Positions 55,656 to 64,000 of a stretch of DNA of 64,000 nt are shown here, piece after piece (positions within the stretch are counted from its first letter, which is position 1; each line of letters begins with the position of its first letter). Source of the DNA: an uncultured Paracoccaceae bacterium (GTDB lineage Bacteria; Pseudomonadota; Alphaproteobacteria; Rhodobacterales; Rhodobacteraceae); assembly GCA_951812615.1 (NCBI GenBank), contig CATOSU010000002.1, forward strand, positions 1,302,001 through 1,366,000, given 5' to 3'. Position numbers and translations under genes: made by a program. The notes under the pieces were generated by a model. It saw nothing but the letters and a program-made list of their open reading frames with translations. It was not told the origin of the DNA and made no database searches.

Positions 55656-57002
55656 ATGGAAAACCAATCGGGCGCCGCGCAAGCAGCCGGCGCGACGGAA
55701 AAATTTGCGCTGATTGGCGCCGGCCCGATGGGGTTGGCCATGGCCAAGGTATTGCGGGAGCAGGGCATCCCGTTTCAGGGCTTTGAGCTTCATTCCGATG
55801 TGGGCGGGTTGTGGGACATCGATGCCCCCCGTTCGACGATGTACGAAACTGCGCACCTGATTTCGTCGAAGGGAATGACCGAGTTTGACGATTTCCCGAT
55901 GCGCGATGATGTGGCGGAATACCCGTCGCATCGCGAGATGAAGACCTATTTTCACGATTTCGCGCAGCATTTCGATCTGCGGAAGGATTTCCTGTTCAAC
56001 TGCGAAGTTCTGTCAGCAGAGCCGCTTGGCGGGGATGGCGATGGCTGGACGCTGACATGGCGGCAGGGGGACGGCACCGAAGCCAGCGGCACATTCGCCG
56101 GGCTGTTGATTGCCAGCGGCACCCTGTCGGAACCGAACGTTCCGCAGTTCAAAGGCAGTTTCGATGGTGAACTGATCCACGCCGCGTCCTATCGGGATCC
56201 CAGACAATTCGAAGGAAAGCGTGTTCTGGTCGTCGGTGCCGGCAATTCGGGCTGCGACATTGCGGTCGATGCGATCCATCATGGCAAGAGCTGCGATTTG
56301 TCGATGCGGCGCGGGTATTACTTTGTACCGAAATACGTTTTTGGCAAACCGGCCGACACGGTCGGCGGTGCCATCCGCCTTCCAATCTGGCTCAAGCGGA
56401 AGATCGACGGGCTGGTCCTGCGTTGGTTTATCGGCGATCCCCAGAAATACGGGTTTCCGAAACCCGATTATGCGCTTTACGAAAGCCACCCGGTCATCAA
56501 CTCGCTGATCCTGTTTCACGCCGGGCATGGTGACCTGAAGGTCAGGCCGGATATCGACCGGCTGGATGGCAATACCGTCCATTTTGCCGATGGCACATCT
56601 GCCGATTATGACATGATCCTGACAGCCACCGGATATCTGCTGCATTACCCCTTCGTGGACAGGGAGGAGCTGAACTGGAACGGGGATGCGCCGCATCTGT
56701 TCCTGAATTGCATGCATCCGGAGCGGGACGATCTTTTCGTGCTGGGCATGGTCGAGGCCACCGGGTTGGGCTGGCAGGGCCGGCACGAGCAGGCCGAAAT
56801 GGTTGCGCGCTATATCACCGGGCGGCGCAATGGCAATGCGGCGGCGCAGGCGCTTCACGCGGAAAAGTCCGGCGGTTTCGGACGCATGACCGGGGGAATG
56901 CAGTATCTCGACCTGCCCCGCATGGCATATTACGTTGACAAATCCAGCTTTCGAAACGCCGTAACCGGCTGGATCAGGAAACTGAAGGCTGGAAAAGCAT
57001 GA
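55656..57002 (+). CDS. Flavin-containing monooxygenase (FMO)
   Basis: The protein has 448 residues. FAD motif ALIGAGPMGLAMA (about 19-31), the FMO fingerprint FDGELIHAASY (FxGxxxHxxxY, about 169-179), and the NADPH motif VLVVGAGNSGCDIA are all present. FMOs oxygenate amines or sulfides, and some perform Baeyer-Villiger reactions. It leads a four-gene operon with a transporter and two SDR enzymes. Substrate not known. Confidence 0.92.
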   Translation: MENQSGAAQAAGATEKFALIGAGPMGLAMAKVLREQGIPFQGFELHSDVGGLWDIDAPRSTMYETAHLISSKGMTEFDDFPMRDDVAEYPSHREMKTYFHDFAQHFDLRKDFLFNCEVLSAEPLGGDGDGWTLTWRQGDGTEASGTFAGLLIASGTLSEPNVPQFKGSFDGELIHAASYRDPRQFEGKRVLVVGAGNSGCDIAVDAIHHGKSCDLSMRRGYYFVPKYVFGKPADTVGGAIRLPIWLKRKIDGLVLRWFIGDPQKYGFPKPDYALYESHPVINSLILFHAGHGDLKVRPDIDRLDGNTVHFADGTSADYDMILTATGYLLHYPFVDREELNWNGDAPHLFLNCMHPERDDLFVLGMVEATGLGWQGRHEQAEMVARYITGRRNGNAAAQALHAEKSGGFGRMTGGMQYLDLPRMAYYVDKSSFRNAVTGWIRKLKAGKA

Positions 57003-57901
57003 GCGACATCGACGAAATCCTGCTGAACTTCAGCCCATCCAGCCTGATGGCTTTGAACGCAATTCTTGCGATTGTGATGTTCTCCGTGGCGCTGGACCTG
57101 AAACTCTCGGATTTTCAGCGTCTGGTTCGGGCGCCGAAACCCATGCTGACGGGGTTGTTTTCTCAGTTCCTGGTTCTGCCGATCCTGACCTTCGGGTTGG
57201 TGCTGTTGACCCAGCCGCGCGCGTCGATTGCGCTTGGGCTGATACTGGTCGCGGCCTGTCCGGGGGGCAATATTTCGAACTTTATCACGCACAGGGCGGG
57301 TGGAAACGCGGCCCTGTCGGTGTCGATGACGGCATTTGCCACGGTTGGTGCGATCCTGCTGACTCCGTTCAACATTGCCTTCTGGGGCAGCCTCTATGCG
57401 CCCACGCGCGAGATCCTGAAGGCTACGCAAATCGACCCGCTGCAGATGGCGATAACGGTGTGCCTGATGCTGATCCTGCCGCTGATACTGGGCATCCTGT
57501 TGAATTCCCGCCGGCCGGTCTGGGCCGCCCGGCTGCGCAAACCAATGCAGAACCTGTCGATGCTGATCTTCATGGCCTTTATCGTGCTGGCCCTGGCTGC
57601 GAACTGGCAGTTTTTCCTCGACTACGTGCAATACGTTGCCGTGCTGGTCATCATTCACAACGCGCTGGCGCTGGGGGGCGGGTATGCGATGGGAACGCTG
57701 GCCGGTCTGGCCCCGTTTGACCGCCGGGCGGTCACGATCGAAACCGGCATCCAGAACTCCGGCCTTGGTCTGGTCCTGATCTTTGGGTTTTTCGGCGGGT
57801 TGGGGGGCATGGCGGTGGTCGCCGCATTCTGGGGCATCTGGCACGCGATATCCGGCATTGTGCTGGCGCGGATCATGTCGCGCACCGAGGCTGCCCGATG
57901 A
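56999..57901 (+). CDS. Bile acid:sodium symporter (BASS) family transporter
   Basis: The protein has 300 residues and about ten membrane helices (SLMALNAILAIVMFSVALDL, AACPGGNISNFITHRAGGNA, VTIETGIQNSGLGLVLI). The glutamate and asparagine-rich core match BASS sodium sites. It probably imports an organic acid or sterol-like substrate for the operon. Overlaps FMO and SDR genes by four bases each. Confidence 0.92.
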   Translation: MSDIDEILLNFSPSSLMALNAILAIVMFSVALDLKLSDFQRLVRAPKPMLTGLFSQFLVLPILTFGLVLLTQPRASIALGLILVAACPGGNISNFITHRAGGNAALSVSMTAFATVGAILLTPFNIAFWGSLYAPTREILKATQIDPLQMAITVCLMLILPLILGILLNSRRPVWAARLRKPMQNLSMLIFMAFIVLALAANWQFFLDYVQYVAVLVIIHNALALGGGYAMGTLAGLAPFDRRAVTIETGIQNSGLGLVLIFGFFGGLGGMAVVAAFWGIWHAISGIVLARIMSRTEAAR

Positions 57902-58827
57902 CACGGATCCTGATCACCGGCGCGGCCGGTGCCGTCGGAACCGCCCTGCTGGAGAACCTTGCAGACAGTGGGTCCGAGGTTATTGCCACCGATCTGAGCG
58001 CGCCTGCAGGGTTGGCCGACAACATAGAATTCGTCCGGCTCGATGTGCGCGGCGAGGACCCCGACCGTGTGATCGGCGAAACCCGCCCGGATGTCGTCAT
58101 TCATCTGGCGTCGATCGTTTCGCCCACAACGCGCGAATTTGCGCATGTCGTCGACGTGGTCGGATCCCGGAATGTTCTGGACGCGTGCCTGCGATACGGG
58201 GTGAAACGGCTGGTCGTCACGTCGTCGGGCGCGGCCTATGGCTATCACGCCGACAACTCCGTTCCGCTGACTGAAAGCGATCCGATCCGCGGCAATCAGG
58301 AATTCGCCTATTCCGATCACAAACGGCAGGTGGAAGAAATGCTGGCCGCCGCGAGAACATCCCATCCGGAGCTTGAACAGGTGGTCCTGCGGGTCGGCAC
58401 GGTTCTGGGCGCCGGGCTGGAAAACCAGATCACGGCGCTGTTTCACAAGCCGCGCCTGCTGGCCCTGCGCGGCAGCGACAGCCCCTTCGTGTTCATCTGG
58501 ACACGGGATCTGGCCGGGATACTTGCACGCGCGGCCACGGATGGTCCGCCCGGTATCTACAACGTTGCGGGCGACGGCGCGCTGGGCGTGTCCGACCTTG
58601 CCCGTGTTCTGGGAAAACCGGTGCTGCGCCTGCCGGTCTGGACCCTGAAGCTTGCACTTGGCATTGCGCGGCCTCTGCGTCTGTCGCGCTATGGCCCGGA
58701 GCAGGTGCGGTTCCTGCAATATCGCCCGGTTCTGGACAATACGGCCCTGAAGACGGATTTCGGGTTCGTGCCCGAGCTTAACAGTGCCGAAGTTTTCGAT
58801 CTCTGGCGCAAGGAGGCCGGGTTGTGA
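57898..58827 (+). CDS. NAD-dependent epimerase/dehydratase (SDR)
   Basis: The protein has 309 residues. NAD motif ILITGAAGAVGTALL, VVIHLASIVSP, and YSDHK (YxxxK catalytic) mark an extended SDR. It is coupled to the BASS and next SDR genes. Substrate unknown. Confidence 0.9.
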   Translation: MTRILITGAAGAVGTALLENLADSGSEVIATDLSAPAGLADNIEFVRLDVRGEDPDRVIGETRPDVVIHLASIVSPTTREFAHVVDVVGSRNVLDACLRYGVKRLVVTSSGAAYGYHADNSVPLTESDPIRGNQEFAYSDHKRQVEEMLAAARTSHPELEQVVLRVGTVLGAGLENQITALFHKPRLLALRGSDSPFVFIWTRDLAGILARAATDGPPGIYNVAGDGALGVSDLARVLGKPVLRLPVWTLKLALGIARPLRLSRYGPEQVRFLQYRPVLDNTALKTDFGFVPELNSAEVFDLWRKEAGL

Positions 58828-59603
58828 AGAAGACAGCAATCATTACCGGCGGTGCCGGCGGGCTGGGGCTGGCTCTGGATGCGGCGCTGCGCAAGACAGG
58901 CTGGTTCACGGCGCTTGTAGACCTGCCGGGCCCGGCGCTGGACGGGCTTGAAACACTCCCGGACCGGTCGGTTCACGGCTGTGACCTGACCGATCAGCAA
59001 AAAATGCTGGCTGTGTGCGATGACATCCGCACAAACCGGCCATCGATTGATCTGGTCATTTACAATGCCGGTGTCACCCAGATCGGGGCATTCGCCGAAA
59101 CGCCGGCGTCGACCCACCGCCGGGTGTTTGAAATCAACTATTTCGCGGCAGTCGAAATGGCCCGGGCGCTGCAGGCGGATCTGCGGTCGTCCGGCGGCAC
59201 GCATCTGGCGATTTCATCCGTTGCAGGCTTTGCTCCGCTGTTTCACCGCACCTCCTATGCGGCCAGCAAACATGCGATGGAGGGGTTCTTCAAATCGCTC
59301 CGGTCCGAGGAAAAGCCGCATGGTGTGTCCTGCCTCATCGCGGCGCCCAGCTTTGTTGCGACGAATATCGGCAACCCGGAAACCCGGACCGACGGTATTT
59401 CGCGCCCGGGCGCTGCGTCCGACGGGATCGACTACATGACGCCGGAAGAGGCGGCAGCGATCATCGTCAAAGGCTATCTGCGCCGGAAACCCTTTATCCC
59501 GGTCGGGCGTGTGGCCCGGCTGTCCTATCTTCTGAACCGGTTTTCTCCGGCATTGATGGAACGGATGATGGAAAAGAAAATCGCGCAACCCAGTCAGGGT
59601 TAA
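58824..59603 (+). CDS. Short-chain dehydrogenase/reductase (classical SDR)
   Basis: The protein has 259 residues. ITGGAGGLGLALDAAL (NAD(P) binding), VIYNAGVTQ, serine in HLAISSVAG, and YAASKHAMEG (YxxxK). GTG start overlaps the preceding gene by four bases. It ends the operon. Confidence 0.9.
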   Translation: MKKTAIITGGAGGLGLALDAALRKTGWFTALVDLPGPALDGLETLPDRSVHGCDLTDQQKMLAVCDDIRTNRPSIDLVIYNAGVTQIGAFAETPASTHRRVFEINYFAAVEMARALQADLRSSGGTHLAISSVAGFAPLFHRTSYAASKHAMEGFFKSLRSEEKPHGVSCLIAAPSFVATNIGNPETRTDGISRPGAASDGIDYMTPEEAAAIIVKGYLRRKPFIPVGRVARLSYLLNRFSPALMERMMEKKIAQPSQG

Positions 59604-60109
59604 CGCGCCGGCTCCGTATGGCGTTCAATGACAAAACCGTCCGTACGGAAGGACAACCCCTGGGTTCCCGTTCCGCCGATCATGACCGCGTTTGCAACGG
59701 GTTCCACAACCGGTTCATCCGCCGTCCACGCGACAACAAAATTGGCACCAGCGCCGCCGGAGTTTTCCCGAACCCCGATGGCAAAATCGCCGGACTGAAA
59801 CGGTTTCAGGGGAACCGGCGTGTCTACGAAGCTTCTCAGAACCTCGCCGTCGCTGCCGAAATACTGAACCGATGTCAGCACGATGCCCTGCTTCTGATCG
59901 ACATTGTGAATGACCAGCGTCGCGGCCAGAGGCTGAAGCTCGTTCGCGGAAACCGCCACATGCGACAGGGCGGGGACATAAATCGTGCCGCCATATGATG
60001 TGACGACCGCCGTTTCGCTGCGCCCCTGAACCGGTATCAACACGGCTGCGAGGAACACGAACAGGATGGCCCGCAACACACGCCTTGTTGTTTCGCCGCT
60101 GAACGTCAT
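59600..60109 (-). CDS. DUF3124 secreted protein
   Basis: The protein has 169 residues. It has a signal peptide (LFVFLAAVLIPVQGRSE) and a DUF3124 body (YVPALSHVAVSANELQPLAA, TLVIHNVDQKQGIVLTSVQY). Periplasmic; function unknown. ATG 60109 follows AGCAGGAC. It overlaps the SDR stop in the opposite direction by four bases. Confidence 0.85.
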   Translation of the reverse strand: MTFSGETTRRVLRAILFVFLAAVLIPVQGRSETAVVTSYGGTIYVPALSHVAVSANELQPLAATLVIHNVDQKQGIVLTSVQYFGSDGEVLRSFVDTPVPLKPFQSGDFAIGVRENSGGAGANFVVAWTADEPVVEPVANAVMIGGTGTQGLSFRTDGFVIERHTEPAR

Positions 60110-60270
60110 GTCCTGCTCACCTTTCCGCTGCCCAAGTGATAGACACCAATAACCTGTCCTGTCACCGGACGACAGATGTGACATGACCGAATGTCCGTTG
60201 GCACACATCTCGGTGGGTCCGACGTGCAGAAAAGGCCACCGCCGATGGGCGATGGCCGTGGCGGTGGGTA

Positions 60271-60897
60271 TCACGCGGTGGCGGGCCTCTGTTCGAATGA
60301 ACGCCAGGCCGACACACCGGTCGCGATCAGGGCAAGGCCGAACGCGGCGGCGGTGATGCGGGCCGCCATCAGGCCACCCAGCGGGCTGAGGCCGAAACCG
60401 AAGGCGAAGGACGCGAAGATCATCGCCAAAGCGACCTGTCGGGAAAGCACCCGGCCTTTCATCCAGCCATAGGCCAGCATCGCGTAGCCGAGCACGGTCA
60501 GGACACCGGCAAGAGGGAAGAAGATGGCGATGGCGCCCATCGCATCGCCGGCACCGTGATCGGCGATCACCTGAGGATAATGGACGGCGAGATAGGGTGC
60601 GATCAGGACTTCGTAATAGTCGAGACCGAAGATCATCATCATGCCGATGAAGAGCGAGACATATCCCGCAAACCCCCACCGTCCCGCCCGAAGCGCGGTC
60701 GGTGCATAGAGCGCAGTTGTCCCGAGAAGCCCCAGTATCAAGGACAGGGCAAACAGCGCGTGGATCGCGATCCAGAAGGGCGCGGCAATGATTTCCGGTG
60801 CCATGTGATGAGGATGAGCCACGTAGGAATATCCCAGTGCGATACCGCTGATGATCATGCCGGCAGATCCGGCGCGGGTGAATGTTGATACGTTCAT
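60271..60897 (-). CDS. Six-helix membrane protein, unknown function
   Basis: The protein has 208 residues and about six hydrophobic helices (GMIISGIALGYSYVAHPHHM, APFWIAIHALFALSLILGLL, FAGYVSLFIGMMMIFGLDYY). HPHH and later HYP may bind metal or haem. No family recognised. Confidence 0.75.
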   Translation of the reverse strand: MNVSTFTRAGSAGMIISGIALGYSYVAHPHHMAPEIIAAPFWIAIHALFALSLILGLLGTTALYAPTALRAGRWGFAGYVSLFIGMMMIFGLDYYEVLIAPYLAVHYPQVIADHGAGDAMGAIAIFFPLAGVLTVLGYAMLAYGWMKGRVLSRQVALAMIFASFAFGFGLSPLGGLMAARITAAAFGLALIATGVSAWRSFEQRPATA

Positions 60898-60921
60898 TTT
60901 GCTGTTCCTTTCATATTGATT

Positions 60922-61449
60922 TCAAACCAGCCGGGTCCGGCGACGGTGGCGGAGCGCCACAAAGGCAAGAAGTGCGGCCAGCGCCACCGCACCCGCGGCC
61001 GCGATCTGTGCGAGCGTGACAAAGGCGTTCAGCCGCATGTGGATGTGTTGCGGCGCGGTGCCCTGACCGACCCGGAAGGCAACCGCTGCGAACTCTGGCA
61101 ATCCGGCGCTGGTCCATGCGCCGTTGGAATAGCCGTAGGGTTCGACCGGCAGGCCGAACACAGGGCGGTCGAAGGCGTCGTTTCCGTTCCGGTCGTGATG
61201 GGCAATGATGCTGTAGGTGCCTTCCGGCACGGTTTCTGACCACCGGGCCTCGCCATTTGCGATGGGGACTGAGGCAACCAGCCTGACGGGACGCAGGCCC
61301 GCGAACTCTTCGGGACCATCCATCAGGACGATGCGGGCCATGCCGTCGTCGCTGGCAAACCCGGTCATGGTCAGGTCGATTTCGCCACCGGTGGTCGCTG
61401 TTGCGGTCATCGCGAAAGCAAGTGTTGCGAGAGAGGATGTTTTGATCAT
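60922..61449 (-). CDS. DUF2141 secreted protein with C-terminal membrane anchor
   Basis: The protein has 175 residues. Signal peptide (MIKTSSLATLAFAMTATAT), then DUF2141: IAHHDRNGNDAFDRPVFGLP and EPYGYSNGA. A C-terminal helix (about 145-165) and basic tail anchor it. The second of two ATG codons is used because AGGA is eight bases from it; ATG 61455 is close by. Confidence 0.8.
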   Translation of the reverse strand: MIKTSSLATLAFAMTATATTGGEIDLTMTGFASDDGMARIVLMDGPEEFAGLRPVRLVASVPIANGEARWSETVPEGTYSIIAHHDRNGNDAFDRPVFGLPVEPYGYSNGAWTSAGLPEFAAVAFRVGQGTAPQHIHMRLNAFVTLAQIAAAGAVALAALLAFVALRHRRRTRLV

Positions 61450-61610
61450 GGGCATGGTCCTGTGTTGCGTGACGTGATGCGGCAACCGTGGCGTTTTGGA
61501 CCCTGCGCCTGCCACCAAGCCTTCGGAAACACAGCGGATTTCTTCGTGACCGCCGGCTGTGGTACAGTTCGCGAAACGTGAACCGTACGACCCGCAAGGA
61601 TTTCGAAGGC

Positions 61611-62423
61611 ATGAATGTGCTGCGATCCAGTCTCATGCTGCGCTATGCCACTGCGATCCTGGTGACGACGGCGCTGATGATCTGGATTTCCGTCAACGAG
61701 GAAGGTGGTCGCGAGGCCCTGCCCGGACAGGCGCTTTTCTGGAGTGTCGCCGTCACGGCAGGGTGGTTGCAGATGATCCTGATCGCCCGCGGTGTCAGGG
61801 CGTCGTTCGGCGAAGATCGCTGGCCGGGATGGGCCTTGTTCGCGGCCACTGCAATTATCGGTGCGGTGCCGATCACGTTCGAGGTGCGGTGGCTGATGGA
61901 TACGATTGTTGCACCGGCCCGGGGGCTGCCGCCCCCCTGGCTGTCCTATCTCAACGTGACCGTGATCAATCTGGTATTCTGCCTGGTGCAATATCTGCTG
62001 ATTGAACGCTGGCCGATGTTCGACCCGCAGCCCGCTTCCACGCCTTCGGAAACGGAGGCAGGTCAAGATCAGGACGCGCCTGCACCGACGCAATCGGCCC
62101 GGAACATTCCGACGATCGGGCTGCTGTCCCGACGGCCCGAGGGTCTGTCCGGCGTGATCCGGTACATGCGGATGGAAGATCACTATCTGCGGGTGTTCAC
62201 CGACGAGGGTGAGGGGCTTGCGCTGCACCGCCTGAGTGATGCTGCCCGTGACCTTGGCGGGACGGATGGAATGAGGGTCCACAAATCGTGGTGGGTGTCC
62301 GCCGCAGCGATCGACCATGTTCGGCATGAGAACAGGAAACGGACGATCCTGACGCGCGACGGCACGGAGGTTCCGGTCGGGAGGTCCTACGAAAAGTCAC
62401 TTCGCGAAGCAGGATGGATCTGA
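61611..62423 (+). CDS. Membrane-bound LytTR-family transcriptional regulator
   Basis: The protein has 270 residues from the ATG at 61611. About four membrane helices (residues 10-130) precede a linker and a LytTR DNA-binding domain (about 165-268: IRYMRMEDHYLRVFTDEG, RVHKSWWVSAAAIDHV, TEVPVGRSYEKSLREAG). LytTR binds DNA through its beta fold; signals from the membrane part. A GTG at 61578 is an alternative start. Confidence 0.85.
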   Translation: MNVLRSSLMLRYATAILVTTALMIWISVNEEGGREALPGQALFWSVAVTAGWLQMILIARGVRASFGEDRWPGWALFAATAIIGAVPITFEVRWLMDTIVAPARGLPPPWLSYLNVTVINLVFCLVQYLLIERWPMFDPQPASTPSETEAGQDQDAPAPTQSARNIPTIGLLSRRPEGLSGVIRYMRMEDHYLRVFTDEGEGLALHRLSDAARDLGGTDGMRVHKSWWVSAAAIDHVRHENRKRTILTRDGTEVPVGRSYEKSLREAGWI

Positions 62424-62472
62424 CTGAAGGCGCGGCGGCTGAGGTCGGTCCCCGGGCCTGAAACCGGGGTGT

Positions 62473-63672
62473 TCAGTTTTTGACCGGTGGGCGCAGCATC
62501 ATCGGGCCGTAGATCAGGACGAACGCGCCAAATCCGCCAAGCCAGAAAAGGGCGGCAGCCTGATAGCTCAGCCAGGCGAGGTCCGGCACGAAGACCGGAA
62601 ACACGCGCAACAGCGCCGACAGGATAACGGCGAGGTAAATCGCCGTTGTGCCACGGCCGGCCTGCAAGGGCCGGCCCGTGTGTCCAAGGGTCGCGCGGGT
62701 CATCACGGCGAGGGTCATCAGCCCCACGGCACCGGCCAGCCACAGATGCAGGGCGGATCCATGGGCGATCCTTTCCGGGAACAGGACGGAGAGGCCCAGC
62801 AGGACCGCTCCGAGCGGCAGGCAGGCATATCCGGCGTGCAACACCCACACCAGCGGTTCCGAGAGGGTTCGGTGCCCGCGCCAGCGTGCAAGACGCCCGA
62901 AGTGAAGGACACCCGCCGCGGCAAGACACGCGCCGGTGATCGCAGACGCCGGTGCACTGACCCAGAATGCCAGCGCCACCAACAGGCCCATCAAAGCCGC
63001 CTGATCGAACATCTGACCGGGAGTGGCGGGCAGGCGCGCCTCGCCCCTTGCTTTCATCCAGCCTCGGGTGAAGGCAGGAATGATGCGGCCGCCGATCAGC
63101 GCGATCAGCAGGATGACCGCCGCCACGCCGGTTCGAAACCCGGCACCGTCCACCGTGATGCCGGCCGTGCCCGCGGCCCAGTGGAACGCCGCGTTTGCCC
63201 CGCTAAGAACGGCCAGCAGGGCCACAACCTTCAGGTTGCGCCAGTTGCTGCCCGCCGCGATTTCGAAGCCGATGATCGCTGTCAGAAGCATCGGGAATGC
63301 GAGGTCAAGCACAGCAACCGCCAGCGGTGAAAGCACCCCTGACATGGCCATTGCCAGCCGGCCGGCAATCCACAGCGCGACCAGAACGATCAGCGGCCAG
63401 CCGGTAACCGGCGCGCGTCCGGTCCAGTTTGGCACGGCTGTCAGAAGGAAACCCGCGATCACGGCACCCAGATAGCCAAACAAAAACTCATGCGCATGCC
63501 AGGCGACCGGATCAAATCCGATGGGCGGGCTAATCAGGCTCCATCCCGACAGCAGACCAATCCACAGCAGCATGGCCAGGGCCGACCATGCGCCTGCCGC
63601 CAGAAAGAAGGGCCGGAAGCCGTAACTGAATATCAGCAAGCCTGACAGACCTTTGCCGCGTGCTGCTTTCAT
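62473..63672 (-). CDS. nnrS: NnrS-family protein (nitric-oxide-related membrane protein)
   Basis: The protein has 399 residues and about ten to twelve helices. NnrS features: FSYGFRPFFLAAGAWSALAM, AWHAHEFLFGYLGAVIAGFL, NWTGRAPVTGWPL, AALFWLGGFGAFVLIYGPMM. NnrS is a haem- and copper-containing membrane protein linked to NO stress. It has an FNR-type box 78 bases upstream. Confidence 0.93.
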   Translation of the reverse strand: MKAARGKGLSGLLIFSYGFRPFFLAAGAWSALAMLLWIGLLSGWSLISPPIGFDPVAWHAHEFLFGYLGAVIAGFLLTAVPNWTGRAPVTGWPLIVLVALWIAGRLAMAMSGVLSPLAVAVLDLAFPMLLTAIIGFEIAAGSNWRNLKVVALLAVLSGANAAFHWAAGTAGITVDGAGFRTGVAAVILLIALIGGRIIPAFTRGWMKARGEARLPATPGQMFDQAALMGLLVALAFWVSAPASAITGACLAAAGVLHFGRLARWRGHRTLSEPLVWVLHAGYACLPLGAVLLGLSVLFPERIAHGSALHLWLAGAVGLMTLAVMTRATLGHTGRPLQAGRGTTAIYLAVILSALLRVFPVFVPDLAWLSYQAAALFWLGGFGAFVLIYGPMMLRPPVKN

Positions 63673-63749
63673 TCCCGTGCTCCTGACTTCGCGGCATCGC
63701 CACTTGCTGCGTTTGGTGTGTTCGTTACCAAGGCCGCGACGCGCGCGCC

Positions 63750-63763
63750 ATGATCCCGATCAA
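63750..63763 (-). promoter_or_regulatory. FNR/NNR-type box upstream of nnrS
   Basis: On the minus strand TTGATCGGGATCAT matches TTGAT-N4-ATCAA with one mismatch. It is centred 84 bases before the nnrS start, which fits a class II site with a short leader. Confidence 0.55.
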
Positions 63764-63915
63764 TTCCGTCGGGTTAAGTTTCAAAGGCGGTACCTGTCAA
63801 AAAAATCCCGGTAGTGCCCCGATCGGCAGCGGAAGTGGCGTTTCAATTTCTCCCCGCTGGAAAGGACCGGCCCTGCCAACGTGAACATCCCCCTTTATTC
63901 GAAGGACGCCAAGGC

Positions 63916-64000
63916 TCAGTAAGGGTCGCACTCGAAGGTCGTGTAAAACTCTCCGGGGCCGCTGCGTGACAGGCCGCCGACCTCCTGACAGTCGTAGCCG
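63916..64000 (-). CDS. Unknown cysteine-containing protein, 3' end only
   Basis: The last 27 codons of a gene entering from the right edge are read on the minus strand: GYDCQEVGGLSRSGPGEFYT then TFECDPY and a TGA. Two cysteines suggest a secreted disulfide protein. Too short to name. Confidence 0.55.
   Translation of the reverse strand, partial: GYDCQEVGGLSRSGPGEFYTTFECDPY

Noticed and set aside
1-64000. tRNA, rRNA, CRISPR, prophage and toxin-antitoxin genes
   Set aside because: Looked for by eye in the gaps and gene products; none found. Short RNA genes without strong motifs could be missed.

Overview
The window is a GC-rich alphaproteobacterial chromosome segment, most likely from the Rhodobacteraceae (Roseobacter lineage). 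I base this on gene content seen in the sequence: a MipZ division-site ATPase, an Amt/PII pair, an RTX/LamG exoprotein with a two-gene type I exporter, a tripartite tricarboxylate transporter with its TctDE sensor pair, and a homogentisate operon ending in a DUF2783 gene. Genes are dense and many neighbours overlap by the ATGA or GTGA start/stop arrangement. I found no rRNA, tRNA, CRISPR array, prophage or plasmid origin. The only mobile element is one IS5-family insertion.

Bases 1-28200 are largely core genome: the end of a class III nucleotide cyclase with TPR and HEAT repeats, smpB, a 993-residue LamG/RTX exoprotein, sseA overlapping an aspartate/aromatic aminotransferase, amtB-glnK, a bifunctional penicillin-binding protein, mlaA-mlaC, a type I secretion ABC/HlyD pair, a RidA protein, a glycerophosphodiesterase, a large GNAT protein, phhB, a peroxiredoxin, a ferredoxin-reductase-like flavoprotein, rsmD, a HAD hydrolase, map, sfsA, a molybdopterin-domain protein, a GNAT protein, an AhpD-like protein and an OmpA-family protein.

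Bases 28200-35900 are a regulator-rich stretch. Two collinear LysR paralogues flank an ArsR regulator that diverges from a NIPSNAP/ABM gene pair. Then come mipZ, a tiny lipoprotein and a second class III cyclase gene. That cyclase is cut in two by a complete 846-base IS5-family element (34122-34967) with imperfect terminal inverted repeats and a TA target duplication. Removing the element and one TA restores one 416-codon reading frame.

Bases 35400-43230 hold a divergent marR gene and a homogentisate catabolic operon: hmgA, maiA, fahA, a metallo-beta-lactamase-fold protein, a DinB-like protein, a small membrane protein, an aromatic-ring FAD monooxygenase and DUF2783. Bases 43250-52510 form a tricarboxylate island: tctE-tctD divergent from tctC, a tctA-tctB fusion, a PrpF/GalD-like isomerase, a small unknown protein, tcuA and tcuB. 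It looks built to import and oxidise tricarballylate or aconitate-like acids. Two near-identical 20-base palindromes flank the small gene.

Bases 52700-64000 hold an APH-fold kinase, an SMP-30/gluconolactonase protein, a TetR regulator divergent from an FMO - BASS transporter - SDR - SDR operon with no assigned substrate, small secreted and membrane proteins (DUF3124, DUF2141), a membrane-bound LytTR regulator and nnrS. The end of a cysteine-containing gene enters from the right edge.
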